Program-made: the position numbers and the translations under genes | Part shown: piece after piece, positions 41,033-49,437 of the stretch | How the letters are laid out: each line of letters opens with the position of its first letter | Position numbering within the stretch: position 1 is the stretch's first letter | Assembly: GCA_017938885.1 (NCBI GenBank) | Contig: JAGBAS010000049.1 | Location: forward strand, 1-51,310 | Length of the DNA: 51,310 bases | Direction of reading: 5' to 3' | Source of the DNA: Clostridia bacterium | GTDB lineage: Bacteria; Bacillota; Clostridia; Oscillospirales; CAG-272 | Notes under the pieces: generated by a model | What the model saw: the letters and a program-made list of their open reading frames with translations, nothing else | What the model was told of the DNA's origin: nothing | Databases searched by the model: none

Positions 41033-41061
41033 TTGACAGATTTTCAGTGAAATGCTACAAT
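41033..41061 (+). promoter_or_regulatory. Promoter of the GH36-type gene
   Basis: TTGACA (41033-41038), 17 bases, TACAAT (41056-41061) with TGC before it. It is divergent from the beta-galactosidase promoter, 28 bases apart. Confidence 0.75.
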
Positions 41062-41100
41062 ATACCTATCGACAATATTCCCGAAAGGAGATCCACCGAT

Positions 41101-43677
41101 ATGTCACTCTACACCGTCCTCACCGCTCCCACAGCCGAGAGAGTGCCCCTGACCGTCTTTTCCTCCTTCGAGGAAGCCCGCGCCTTCGCCGATAAAAACG
41201 TCCTCTGCGGCGGTGCCGTCTACGACACCGCAGGGCGGATGCTCTACGCCGCAGGAGGGGAGATCGGCTCGGTCATCCTCTACCACGCCAAGTGCATCTG
41301 CGACACCATCCGCGACGAGGAATTTGTCTACGGACACGCCCCCATCAACCCCGCCTTCAACCACGATGCCCGCATCATCAGCTGTGACCGCCTGGTAGAC
41401 TGGGTCCTGTACCGCGCGGGCTTTACGGATCAGCCCTACGTCCACGGCAAGTGCGTCAGCGGCCCCTGGCTGACCGATTGGTGCCTGGAGCAGGGCTTTA
41501 CCCGCATCGACAGAGTGGAGGACCTCCTCCCCGGCGACGTGGTCTTCGTCCGTCCCAACCAGAACGGCGATCCCCTGCACACCTTCATCTACGCGGGCAA
41601 GGGAGAGGAAGAGGGGATGCACTACCGCTACGACGCGGGCAAGAACGAGCGCATCCGCAGTACCCAGCCCTCCTGCGAGCCGCTGAACGACTTCATCTGC
41701 GCCTGCCGCGCCCCCTCGGTGCGCCCCATCGCAGTGCCCGCCCTCTCCTTTACCTACGGCGGGACTCCCTTTGATGAGCTGGAGGTCACGGTGAGATGCG
41801 AGGCCGACCGCGTGATCTACACCCTCCCCGACGGGGTGGAGCTGACGGTGGTCACGGAATTTTTGCAGGACTACGGTGTGACCAGGTGGACAAACCACTG
41901 GCGCAATCCCACCGACCACAGAAGCGCATTGATCGAGAACCTCTGCGACTGCGATCTGACCATCCCCATGGCTCCCGACCCCGCCCGCACCCGCCGCAAC
42001 AAGCAGTACACCTGGGAGCCGGGGACCCTCCGCCTCTTCATCTCCGACGGTGCCAACATCAACGATCACGACCACACCGTCACCCCCCACCGTATGTGGG
42101 CGGGGGATCACAAGGAGGTCTGCAACCAGGCGGGACGGAGCGGCATGGGTACCGCCCCCTTCTTTGAGGTCAACGAGGGCGGCGATCACCAAAACGGCAT
42201 GCTGACCGCCCTGGGCTGGACGGGTCAATGGAAGGCTTACTTTGACCGCGGGGAAACGGATTTCCGCATCCGTCACAGCCTCCCCGAGGTCTCCCTCCGC
42301 ATGGAGCCGGGGGAGTCCTTCCGCACCGCCTCCGCCACCGTCATGCCCTACCGCGAGGGGCAGGTCAACGCCCACAACCTCTGGCGGCGGTTCATCCGCG
42401 AGGCTGTGTCCCCCATGGGCCGCTTCAAGGGTGAACGAGGAACCCAATGCCCCTTCTCCGCCATTTTCTGGGGCGGTATCCCCTCCGACGAGCTGATGGA
42501 GCGCTGGGAGGGTATCCTGTCCCACGGGCTGGATGCCTTCGATTACTGCTGGGTGGACGCGGGCTGGTACGAGCCGCTCCGCTCCACCACCACCGCCACC
42601 CAGTCCGCTGACTGGGGCAACGTGGGCACGTGGGAGGTCAACAAATTCTACCATCCGGGGGGCTACCGCGACGTCACCGACTTCCTCCACGAGCGGGGCA
42701 TGAAGTTCCAGCTCTGGTTCGAGCCTGAGCGGATGCGGCGGTCGGTCTGCGAGTGGACCGACTATCTCTGGACCAACAGCCCCGAGGACAACGACGTGCT
42801 GATCGACATCGGCAAGGACGAGGTTTGCGATCAGCTCATTGAGCGCATCGCCAAGGTGATCGCCGAGGTGGGGGTAGACTGCTACCGTCAGGACTTCAAC
42901 TTCAATCCGCTGGCTACCTGGAACCGCGCGGATCGGGATGCCGATCCCAACGGTGAACGCAAGGGCGCCACCGAGATCCATCACATCAACAATCTCTGGC
43001 GGTTCTGGGACGCTCTGCTGGAGCGATTCCCCCATCTGCTCATCGACGACTGCGCGGGCGGCGGCCACCGCATCGACATTGAGATGCTGTCCCGCTCGGT
43101 GCCCCTGTGGCGGAGCGACTACCAATGCACCTGGGACTGCTGTCCCGAGGTCAACCAGAACAGCAATATGCGGGCGGCCTGGTGGTATCCCTACTCGGGC
43201 ATCGGCTATGGCCCCACCCTGGGGGACACCTACAGCTTCCGCAGTGCCTACACAGGCGGCATGACGGTGCGCACCTGGGAGCATGCCGACCCCGAATGGC
43301 GTGTGGGCGGTATGAACGAGCCCTTCGACTGGGCGAAGCGCTACTTTGCCGAGTATGCCCGCCTACGGCACTACTTCGCCGAGGATTTCTTCCCCCTCAT
43401 CCCTCCCTCGGACATCAACACCACCTGGGTGGCCTCCCAGTACCATGCTCGCTCCGACGGAAGCGGTCTGATCCTGGCCTTCCGCCGTGCCATGTGTCCC
43501 TATGAGCAGGCTCATGTGGAACTGGGGTGCATCGACCGCAGACGGAATTACGTCTTCACCAACGAGGACACGGGGGAGAGCTTCACCGTGGCGGGTGCTA
43601 CCCTGCGGGAGGAGGGTCTGACCTTGACCATCCCCGAGAAGCGGCAGTCTCTGCTCCTCACCTACCGCGAGGCGTAA
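41101..43677 (+). CDS. GH36-type glycosidase with N-terminal NlpC/P60-like domain
   Basis: An 858-residue protein with two unlike parts. Residues ~60-190 resemble an NlpC/P60 or CHAP cysteine-hydrolase fold: SCDRLVDWVLYRAGF (Cys95), LLPGDVVFVRP and LHTFIYAGKG (His160). Residues ~220-850 are a GH36-type alpha-galactosidase: a beta-sandwich, then a barrel with YCWVDAGWY, WFEPERM, the nucleophile Asp598 in YRQDFN, CAGGGHRID and a candidate acid/base Asp673 in WRSD. No signal peptide or membrane segment is present, odd for a cell-wall hydrolase domain. GGAGATCC lies before the ATG at 41101. The substrate is unproven; the neighbouring beta-galactosidase suggests galactosides. Confidence 0.85.
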   Translation: MSLYTVLTAPTAERVPLTVFSSFEEARAFADKNVLCGGAVYDTAGRMLYAAGGEIGSVILYHAKCICDTIRDEEFVYGHAPINPAFNHDARIISCDRLVDWVLYRAGFTDQPYVHGKCVSGPWLTDWCLEQGFTRIDRVEDLLPGDVVFVRPNQNGDPLHTFIYAGKGEEEGMHYRYDAGKNERIRSTQPSCEPLNDFICACRAPSVRPIAVPALSFTYGGTPFDELEVTVRCEADRVIYTLPDGVELTVVTEFLQDYGVTRWTNHWRNPTDHRSALIENLCDCDLTIPMAPDPARTRRNKQYTWEPGTLRLFISDGANINDHDHTVTPHRMWAGDHKEVCNQAGRSGMGTAPFFEVNEGGDHQNGMLTALGWTGQWKAYFDRGETDFRIRHSLPEVSLRMEPGESFRTASATVMPYREGQVNAHNLWRRFIREAVSPMGRFKGERGTQCPFSAIFWGGIPSDELMERWEGILSHGLDAFDYCWVDAGWYEPLRSTTTATQSADWGNVGTWEVNKFYHPGGYRDVTDFLHERGMKFQLWFEPERMRRSVCEWTDYLWTNSPEDNDVLIDIGKDEVCDQLIERIAKVIAEVGVDCYRQDFNFNPLATWNRADRDADPNGERKGATEIHHINNLWRFWDALLERFPHLLIDDCAGGGHRIDIEMLSRSVPLWRSDYQCTWDCCPEVNQNSNMRAAWWYPYSGIGYGPTLGDTYSFRSAYTGGMTVRTWEHADPEWRVGGMNEPFDWAKRYFAEYARLRHYFAEDFFPLIPPSDINTTWVASQYHARSDGSGLILAFRRAMCPYEQAHVELGCIDRRRNYVFTNEDTGESFTVAGATLREEGLTLTIPEKRQSLLLTYREA

Positions 43678-43691
43678 AGGGGGGGCGGATC

Positions 43692-44198
43692 ATGGGAAGG
43701 TTCCCTTACAAGCGGGTCGCCGTCATCGGCTGTCCCGGGGGCGGCAAATCCACCTTCTCCCGCGCCCTCCGCGACCGCGTGGGTCTGCCCCTGTACCATC
43801 TGGACGCCATCTACTGGAAGGAAGACCGCACCACTCTCCCGAAGGAGGAGTTCCGCGCCATCCAGCGTCAGATCATCGAAAAAGACGAGTGGATCATAGA
43901 CGGCAACTACGGCTCCACCATCGAATGGCGGATCGCCGCCTGTGATATCCTGTTCTTTCTGGACTACCCCGCCGAGGTGTGTCTCGCGGGGGTCCGCGCG
44001 AGGAGGGGACAGAAGCGGTCGGATATGCCCTGGGTGGAGGATGGAGACGACGAGGAGTTTTTGGCGTTCATCCGCGCCTTTGAAACCGAGAGTCGGCCAA
44101 GGATACTGGAGCTGATGGGACGGTATCCCGAAAAAACGGTTATCACGTTCCGCACCCGAGCGGAGGCGGACAAGTATCTGGCGGCCTTGATCCATTGA
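43692..44198 (+). CDS. P-loop kinase of the topology-modulation / FlaR type
   Basis: A 168-residue adenylate-kinase-like P-loop protein. Walker A is GCPGGGKSTFSR (residues 13-24); LPLYHLDAIYWKEDRTTLP and EWIIDGNYGSTIEWRI are signatures of the family annotated as topology modulation protein or FlaR. Its substrate is not established. It follows the GH36 gene by 14 bases and shares its transcript. A GGGGGCGGATC ribosome binding site supports the start at 43692. Confidence 0.85.
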   Translation: MGRFPYKRVAVIGCPGGGKSTFSRALRDRVGLPLYHLDAIYWKEDRTTLPKEEFRAIQRQIIEKDEWIIDGNYGSTIEWRIAACDILFFLDYPAEVCLAGVRARRGQKRSDMPWVEDGDDEEFLAFIRAFETESRPRILELMGRYPEKTVITFRTRAEADKYLAALIH

Positions 44199-44224
44199 TT
44201 TTTCGACTCAATAGCTCTTGCCCA

Positions 44225-44253
44225 TTGACAAATCCCCCGTTTTATGGTATCCT
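44225..44253 (+). promoter_or_regulatory. Promoter of pfp
   Basis: TTGACA (44225-44230), 17 bases, TATCCT (44248-44253). Overlapping TATAC just downstream may be an alternative -10. Confidence 0.6.
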
Positions 44254-44291
44254 ATACGTAATGAAAATCTTCCACCGAAAGGACGTATCAT

Positions 44292-45563
44292 ATGGAAATT
44301 TTACACGGCAATGCCATCGTCGGCCAGTCCGGCGGCCCCACCGCCGCCATCAACGCTACCCTCGCGGGTGTCATCCGCGGCGCTCTGGATGAGATCGCCA
44401 AGGAGGGTGGCGCGGCCATCACCCACCTGTACGGTATGCGCAACGGCGTGGACGGCCTGCTCCGCGAGGATATCGTGGTGCTGGATCAGCTCTTCGCCCC
44501 CGACGCCGACGGAAAGTACACCGCTCTCGACCGCCTGACCCTCACCCCCGCCGCCGCTCTCGGCTCCTGCCGCAAGAAGCTCCCTGCCGCCGGGGCTGAC
44601 AACGAAGCCGAGGTCATGGACAAACTTTTCGCCATCTTCGCAAAGTACGACATCCGCTACTTCTTCTACATCGGCGGTAACGACTCCATGGACACCGTGG
44701 CCAAGGTCTCGGCCTACGCCGCAAAGGTGGGCTACCCCATCCGCGTCATGGGCGTGCCCAAGACCATCGACAACGATCTCGTGGGCACCGATCACACCCC
44801 CGGCTTCGGCTCGGCGGCCAAGTACATCGCCGTCACTATGCAGGAGATTTTGCGGGATACCGCCGTCTACACCGTCCCCGCCGTCACCATCGTGGAAATC
44901 ATGGGCCGTGACGCGGGCTGGCTCACCGCCTCGGCGGCTCTGGGCCGTCTGACCTGTGGCATCGAGCCCGACCTGGTCTACCTCCCCGAGCGTCCCTTTT
45001 CCCATGAGCAATTCTTCGCCGACATCCGCGAGGCGCTGGCCCGCCATCCCAACGTGGTGGTGGCCGTCTCCGAGGGCCTGGAGTGCGCCGACGGTACTCT
45101 GGTGGGAGCCGGTACCCAGAGCGGCGCCGTAGACGCCTTCGGTCACAAGTATCTGGAGGGCACGGGTAAGGCTCTGGAGCTGGCGATCAAGGCCGAGATC
45201 GGCTGTAAGGTGCGCTCCATCGAGCTGAACCTCCCCCAGCGTTGCGCGGGGCATCTGGTATCGGATCAGGACATCACCGAGTCTCTGGAGGTGGGTCGCA
45301 ACGCCGTGGTCGCCGCCGTCTCGGGTGTCAGCCGCGAGATGATGACCATTCAGCGTGTCTCCTCTGAGCCCTACGCCTTTGCGATCGGCCACGAGGATAT
45401 TTTCAAGATCGCCAATCAGACAAGGTGCGTCCCCGCCGAGTTCATCAACGAGCGCGGCAACCACGTCACCGACGAGTGTCTGCGGTATCTGTTGCCTCTC
45501 ATCAGGGGGGAGCGGTATCCCGAGTACAAGGACGGTCTGCCCTGCCATTGGATTTTGAAATAA
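44292..45563 (+). CDS. pfp: 6-phosphofructokinase, probably pyrophosphate-dependent
   Basis: A 423-residue phosphofructokinase that converts fructose 6-phosphate to the 1,6-bisphosphate. GQSGGPTAAIN (residue 11), GGNDSMDT (about 127), PKTIDNDLVGTDHTPGFGSAAKYIA (catalytic Asp) and MGRDAGWLT are seen. The longer length and the Asp in GGND rather than the Gly of ATP enzymes point to pyrophosphate as donor, giving a reversible step. GAAAGGAC precedes the ATG. It is a single gene with promoter and terminator. Confidence 0.92.
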   Translation: MEILHGNAIVGQSGGPTAAINATLAGVIRGALDEIAKEGGAAITHLYGMRNGVDGLLREDIVVLDQLFAPDADGKYTALDRLTLTPAAALGSCRKKLPAAGADNEAEVMDKLFAIFAKYDIRYFFYIGGNDSMDTVAKVSAYAAKVGYPIRVMGVPKTIDNDLVGTDHTPGFGSAAKYIAVTMQEILRDTAVYTVPAVTIVEIMGRDAGWLTASAALGRLTCGIEPDLVYLPERPFSHEQFFADIREALARHPNVVVAVSEGLECADGTLVGAGTQSGAVDAFGHKYLEGTGKALELAIKAEIGCKVRSIELNLPQRCAGHLVSDQDITESLEVGRNAVVAAVSGVSREMMTIQRVSSEPYAFAIGHEDIFKIANQTRCVPAEFINERGNHVTDECLRYLLPLIRGERYPEYKDGLPCHWILK

Positions 45564-45575
45564 CCGAAATAACAG

Positions 45576-45612
45576 AAAGCCCATGGGTGTTGCGCCCATG
45601 GGCTTTTTTTTC
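45576..45612 (+). terminator. Terminator of pfp
   Basis: GCCCATGGG and CCCATGGGC form a perfect stem around TGTTGCG, followed by nine T, 15 bases after the stop. Confidence 0.92.
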
Positions 45613-45903
45613 AAATTTGGGTTTGTCGGGGAGTTGGGTTTCCGCGTTGAAAGCCTTCCCTTGTAAGGGAAGGTGTCACGCCCTTAGGGCGTGACGGATG
45701 AGTAGCCACACGAAAAGGTTTTGATCTGCGCTGGGAAAAGCACTATAAAGCACTATCAGGAAAGGTTTTTATATGGAGGAAAGCAGATCATTTCCCTTCG
45801 GGAAATGTCCATTTATCGGCTACTCATCCACCGCTTCGCGGTCCCCCTTCCCTCGCAAGGGAAGGCTCACGAGGAAACTCAACAGACCGCTAAACCCAAT
45901 TTG
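45613..45903. mobile_element. MITE-like repeat with terminal inverted repeats
   Basis: This fills the 348-base gap between pfp and the ABC permease and encodes nothing convincing. An inner pair runs GCCTTCCCTTG..AGGGAAGG, then GGATGAGTAGCC (45654 on) and its inverted copy ending at 45866. Each arm has internal hairpins: CCTTCCCTTGTAAGGGAAGG, GTCACGCCCTTAGGGCGTGAC and CACCGCTTCGCGGT-type. An outer pair is CAAATTTGGGTTT (45613-45625) and AAACCCAATTTG (45892-45903). Inside are a direct repeat AAAGCACTAT and an ATTTCCCTTCGGGAAAT hairpin. No target-site duplication was established. Confidence 0.7.
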
Positions 45904-45911
45904 CCATTTTT

Positions 45912-46643
45912 TCACTGCCGCCCCATCTGCCGCAAAAACAGCAGAATCGCGGCCGCCGTGCAGGCAATGGCGTACCCTGCTACCCACCACAGATGAGGGA
46001 GGATATCGCCGTACTGTCCCGTAAGTGTAGCCCGCGCCAGCTCCACCGCATGGTAGAAGGGGAGGGCATGGGCCACCCGTTGGAAGACCCCCCCCACCAG
46101 CTCCAGATCAAACCAGATCCCCGACATCCACGCGGTCAGGTTGGTGAGAAGGGCACCGCAGATGCCGCCCACCTGCTTTTCGTTCAGGATACTGCCAAAG
46201 AGCAGTCCCAGTGAGATGAACAGGAGGGACGCGGGGAGGTTCAGCAGAATGGCGAGGAGGATATCCACCGTGAGATCCAGCCCCAGAAGCAGGGCCGCCG
46301 CGTAGCACAGGGCGGTCTGGGCCAGAGCCATGGGGAGAATGGGGAGGGTGTAGCCAAGGATGAAATCCACAGGGGTCAGGGGAGTGGTGTAGAGTCTCTG
46401 GAGAAGGGAGGAGCTCCGATCCTTGGCCAGGATCGCGGCCGAGAACAGGGTGATGAAGGACAGCCCGAAGACCGTGATGCCGGGAGCGAGGCTCTGTATC
46501 TCAAAAAGGCTTACGGGGATATTGGCTTGGATAGCGGACAGAAGCAGCAGCAGGATCAGTGGAAAGCCCAGACCGAAGAGGACCGTCAGAGGGTCGCGGA
46601 GGATCTCCTTGACGTTACGCCCCGCGAAGGTCAGCATTCTCAT
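45912..46643 (-). CDS. ABC-2-type transporter permease
   Basis: A 243-residue permease with six predicted membrane helices. The N-terminus (FAGRNVKEILRDPLTVLFGLGFP) and the RLYTTPLTPVDFILGY loop are typical of ABC-2 exporters of drugs or peptides. It starts within the upstream ATPase stop (ATGA overlap), so the two form one transporter. The substrate is unknown. It is the last gene of the LytTR cassette. Confidence 0.9.
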   Translation of the reverse strand: MRMLTFAGRNVKEILRDPLTVLFGLGFPLILLLLLSAIQANIPVSLFEIQSLAPGITVFGLSFITLFSAAILAKDRSSSLLQRLYTTPLTPVDFILGYTLPILPMALAQTALCYAAALLLGLDLTVDILLAILLNLPASLLFISLGLLFGSILNEKQVGGICGALLTNLTAWMSGIWFDLELVGGVFQRVAHALPFYHAVELARATLTGQYGDILPHLWWVAGYAIACTAAAILLFLRQMGRQ

Positions 46644-47368
46644 GAAATCACCCCCTTTACCGTGGAGATGAAGGCCTGCTCGAAGTCGTCGGTCCCCGCG
46701 GCAGTCTTGATGCCCTGCGGGGTGTCGCAGACCAAAAGCCTTCCGTCCTTCATGATGGCCACGCGGTCGGACAGAGCCTCGGCCTCCTCCATGTAGTGGG
46801 TGGTGAGGATCACTGTGACCTTTCCTCTCAGGGCACGGATGACCTCCCAGAGGTCACTTCTGGCCAGCACGTCCAGCCCCAGCGTAGGTTCGTCCAGAAA
46901 GAGGATCTGCGGCTCGCTGACCAGCGCCATGGCGATGCTGAGCCGTCTCTGCCAGCCCCCCGAGAGCTTACCCGCCCTTTTTTCGAGGATGCCCCCAAGG
47001 TCCAGAAGTCCGGTCAGCTCCGCGATCCTTTGATTCCTCTTTTCCTTGGAGAAGCCGTGGACGCCGCAGATGAGGGCCAGATTCTCCTTAGCCGTCAGCC
47101 CGGGGGCGACAGCGGTCTCCTGGGGGGATACGGCGATCAGAGACTTGACGGCGGCGGGATCCCGACAGATGCTCTTGCCCAGCAGGCAGGCGTCTCCGCC
47201 CGTGGGGCGGGTGAGGCAGGAGAGCATTTTGACGGTGGTGGTCTTCCCCGCGCCGTTGACCCCCAGGAGGGAAAGCAGCTCCCCCTCCTTCACCCGCAGG
47301 GTCAGACCGTCCACAGCGAGGGTACGACCATAGCGTTTGGTCAGATTTAGCATGTCAATAGCGTACAT
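46640..47368 (-). CDS. ABC transporter ATP-binding protein
   Basis: A 242-residue ATPase that powers the permease encoded next. Walker A is GVNGAGKTTTVK (about 36-47), signature LSGGWQRRLS (about 135), Walker B ILFLDEPTLGLD, and the switch His lies in LTTHYMEEAEAL. The form matches drug/peptide-export type (DrrA-like) subunits. GGAGGACACC defines the start at 47368. Confidence 0.95.
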   Translation of the reverse strand: MYAIDMLNLTKRYGRTLAVDGLTLRVKEGELLSLLGVNGAGKTTTVKMLSCLTRPTGGDACLLGKSICRDPAAVKSLIAVSPQETAVAPGLTAKENLALICGVHGFSKEKRNQRIAELTGLLDLGGILEKRAGKLSGGWQRRLSIAMALVSEPQILFLDEPTLGLDVLARSDLWEVIRALRGKVTVILTTHYMEEAEALSDRVAIMKDGRLLVCDTPQGIKTAAGTDDFEQAFISTVKGVIS

Positions 47369-47392
47369 AATGGTGTCCTCCATAACCAATAC

Positions 47393-47827
47393 TTACGTCA
47401 ACGAGCGGTTCAGCCTCTTTACGGTCACCCGAATGCTGACATACACAGCCAGCCAGATCACGGCGTACCCTACCGCGAAGATGGCGGTGAAGATCCCCAG
47501 AACCAGGGGCTCGAAGGGGATCCAGGAATTGATAACGTAGCACAGGACGTAGGCGATATAGAGCAGACCGAAATGGCAGAGGGTGGACTTGGCCAGAGGC
47601 CAGGACTCGATCTGGTTGAAGACGCTGGCGCCCGCGTGGACGAAGGCCAGGAGGTAGGTGGAGACAATGGCGATGAAGACCTGAAGGCCTGTCATGGTGA
47701 GATCCTTCAGGGTAAAGTGGATGACCAGATAGATGATCCCCGCGATGATGGGGCCGAAGCCGCCGAACAGGAGCCCGCGAAAAAAGAAGTCGCGGACGGG
47801 GCGAGTGGTGACGGACAAGTGTTTCAT
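47393..47827 (-). CDS. DUF3021 membrane protein
   Basis: A 144-residue, four-helix membrane protein of the DUF3021 type. Such proteins are regularly encoded next to LytTR regulators and are thought to restrain or sense for them; this is family knowledge, not shown here. FNQIESWPLAKSTLCHF lies between helices 2 and 3, a conserved area. It overlaps the LytTR stop by four bases and precedes the ABC genes by 24 bases. Confidence 0.85.
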   Translation of the reverse strand: MKHLSVTTRPVRDFFFRGLLFGGFGPIIAGIIYLVIHFTLKDLTMTGLQVFIAIVSTYLLAFVHAGASVFNQIESWPLAKSTLCHFGLLYIAYVLCYVINSWIPFEPLVLGIFTAIFAVGYAVIWLAVYVSIRVTVKRLNRSLT

Positions 47828-48264
47828 AGCTTGATGTGCATCCTTTCTTTCACAGCTTTGAGTTGTCGGCGGGAAACGTAATCCCGGTAGCCGTTTTGGA
47901 GAGTCACCATCAGAGCGCCGCCAATGGAGGCATCGAAGCGGGCGATCCGTTGGATATTGGCCAGGCAGGACTGGTTGATACGAACGAACCGATTGTCCAG
48001 CATCGCCTCTACGGCGTAAAGAGGGAGACGGACCGTGAGTTTTTCCCCGTCGGTGCGCGCGTAGACCTTGCCCTCCTCAACGGTAAAGCAATGTACATGG
48101 GCAGGGCGCAGGAGGATGATCTGTCCCTCCTCGCCATAGCCCAGAAGCTCTGCGCTCATGCGATCCAGATAGCCCTCCAACTCCTCGATCTCCCGCGTTC
48201 GTTTGTGCGTGTAGATGACGACCTCCTCCTCATGGGTTGGGTCAACAATGGTGGTGTGTTTCAT
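47824..48264 (-). CDS. LytTR-family DNA-binding regulator (no receiver domain)
   Basis: A 146-residue transcription regulator. The C-terminal ~95 residues are a LytTR domain (RPAHVHCFTVEEGKVYART, then RLPLYAVEAML and RFVRINQSCLANI). The N-terminal ~45 residues form a helix with no phospho-acceptor domain. It probably controls its own cassette, with the DUF3021 partner acting at the membrane. AGGAGGTACC precedes the ATG. Confidence 0.92.
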   Translation of the reverse strand: MKHTTIVDPTHEEEVVIYTHKRTREIEELEGYLDRMSAELLGYGEEGQIILLRPAHVHCFTVEEGKVYARTDGEKLTVRLPLYAVEAMLDNRFVRINQSCLANIQRIARFDASIGGALMVTLQNGYRDYVSRRQLKAVKERMHIKL

Positions 48265-48288
48265 AGGCGGTACCTCCTGTGTGATTCC

Positions 48289-48316
48289 AGTATACCATGA
48301 AATTTCTATTTGTCAA
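48289..48316 (-). promoter_or_regulatory. Promoter of the LytTR cassette
   Basis: Minus strand TTGACA (48311-48316), 16 bases, TATACT (48289-48294). No clear LytTR direct repeat was resolved beside it. Confidence 0.6.
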
Positions 48317-48369
48317 TGGATTTTGGGTATGTGGTCGTTTTTTGAAGATATGCGGTATTCACCGATACG

Positions 48370-48399
48370 GTCATGAGCCGTTCGCTATTCGCATATATT
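48370..48399 (+). promoter_or_regulatory. Possible SigE-type promoter of cwlD
   Basis: GTCATGA (48370-48376), 15 bases, then CATATATT (48392-48399) loosely fit the sporulation SigE pattern. No good sigma-A promoter is seen, which agrees with sporulation control, but the match is weak. Confidence 0.3.
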
Positions 48400-48451
48400 C
48401 TTTGGCAGTTACTGTCTGCAATATCCTCATTTCCCGAGTCGGAGGTCACCC

Positions 48452-49231
48452 ATGCCCATCAAGTCCCGCAGCCGTCTTCCCTATCTCATCCTGCTCCTTC
48501 TCACCTGCACGTCACTCCTGGCTCTGACCGCCTACCTGTTGGGTGGCAGTCCCACCGCCCGCGCGGGGAAACAGCCTGTCGCAGAGGCGGCGGGGACAGC
48601 AGGGGAATCTGTGGGTAACACCTCCACCATCGCCTGTGTGGTCATCGACGCGGGGCACGGCGGAGAGGATGGCGGGGCTTCCTCGGCGGTGGGGCTTTTG
48701 GAGAAGGACTTGAATCTGTCGGTCTCTCTTGCCCTGCGTGACCTGTTCGAGGCGGCGGGGATCCCCGTGGTCATGACCCGCACCGAGGATATGCTCCTCT
48801 ACGACCGAAACGTGGATTTTCACGGCCGCAAAAAGATCCTCGACTTAGCCGCACGCCGTCTCGTGGCCGAAAAGACTGCCGAGGCTACCGAGCGGGGGGC
48901 GTGTCTGTTCCTCAGCATTCATATGAACGCCTTTCCCCAGCCTCAATACAACGGGATGCAGGTCTGGTACGGAACAGGTGACCCAACCTCGCAGGCTGTG
49001 GCTGAAGCCATTCAAACGGCCTCCGCAACCCTCATGCCGAGCAACACCCGTAAGATCAAAGCGGCGGGGAGCAATATCTACCTGCTGGATCGCATCAAAA
49101 CCCCGGCTGTTCTGGTGGAGTGCGGCTTCCTATCCAATCCCGCCGAGGCCGAACGATTATCCCGTGAGGACTACCGACTCGCCTTGGCTGCGGCTGTTTT
49201 CGGCGCGGTCATGCCCTTTTGCGGGGCGTAG
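48452..49231 (+). CDS. cwlD: N-acetylmuramoyl-L-alanine amidase, CwlD type
   Basis: CwlD removes peptide side chains during spore cortex synthesis, a prerequisite for muramic-lactam formation and germination. An N-terminal membrane/signal segment (about 10-32) is followed by an Amidase_3 domain with zinc ligands in DAGHGGEDGG (about 66), LLEKDLNL, and SIHMNAF (about 155), and the catalytic Glu in VLVECGFLSN (about 225). Length (259 aa) is normal. GGAGG precedes the ATG. The gene is single. Confidence 0.9.
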   Translation: MPIKSRSRLPYLILLLLTCTSLLALTAYLLGGSPTARAGKQPVAEAAGTAGESVGNTSTIACVVIDAGHGGEDGGASSAVGLLEKDLNLSVSLALRDLFEAAGIPVVMTRTEDMLLYDRNVDFHGRKKILDLAARRLVAEKTAEATERGACLFLSIHMNAFPQPQYNGMQVWYGTGDPTSQAVAEAIQTASATLMPSNTRKIKAAGSNIYLLDRIKTPAVLVECGFLSNPAEAERLSREDYRLALAAAVFGAVMPFCGA

Positions 49232-49338
49232 ACCAATGAAAACTCCCCGGCCGCTCCACAACTTATGAACAAATAGCACGATCCTTTTGAATTGAATATA
49301 AATTTTCTTGTCGTAACAAAAATTTCATATATTCGACA

Positions 49339-49367
49339 TTGTTTTCAAGGTCTGTTTGTGCTATAAT
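49339..49367 (+). promoter_or_regulatory. Promoter of the GT80-like lipoprotein
   Basis: TTGTTT (49339-49344), 17 bases, extended TGCTATAAT (TATAAT 49362-49367). Confidence 0.65.
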
Positions 49368-49437
49368 GCCGTCTGTTATCATGAACGGGTAAACGGGGCA
49401 TTCTGTTTATCCGACCGAAAAGAAAAGGAGACTGAAC

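Noticed and set aside
43677..43692. Kinase as part of the GH36 product by frameshift
   Set aside because: The GH36 gene ends normally and the kinase has its own ribosome binding site and start.
45721..45996. Small coding region in the pfp-ABC gap
   Set aside because: It lies inside the inverted-repeat element and has no ribosome binding site or recognisable product.
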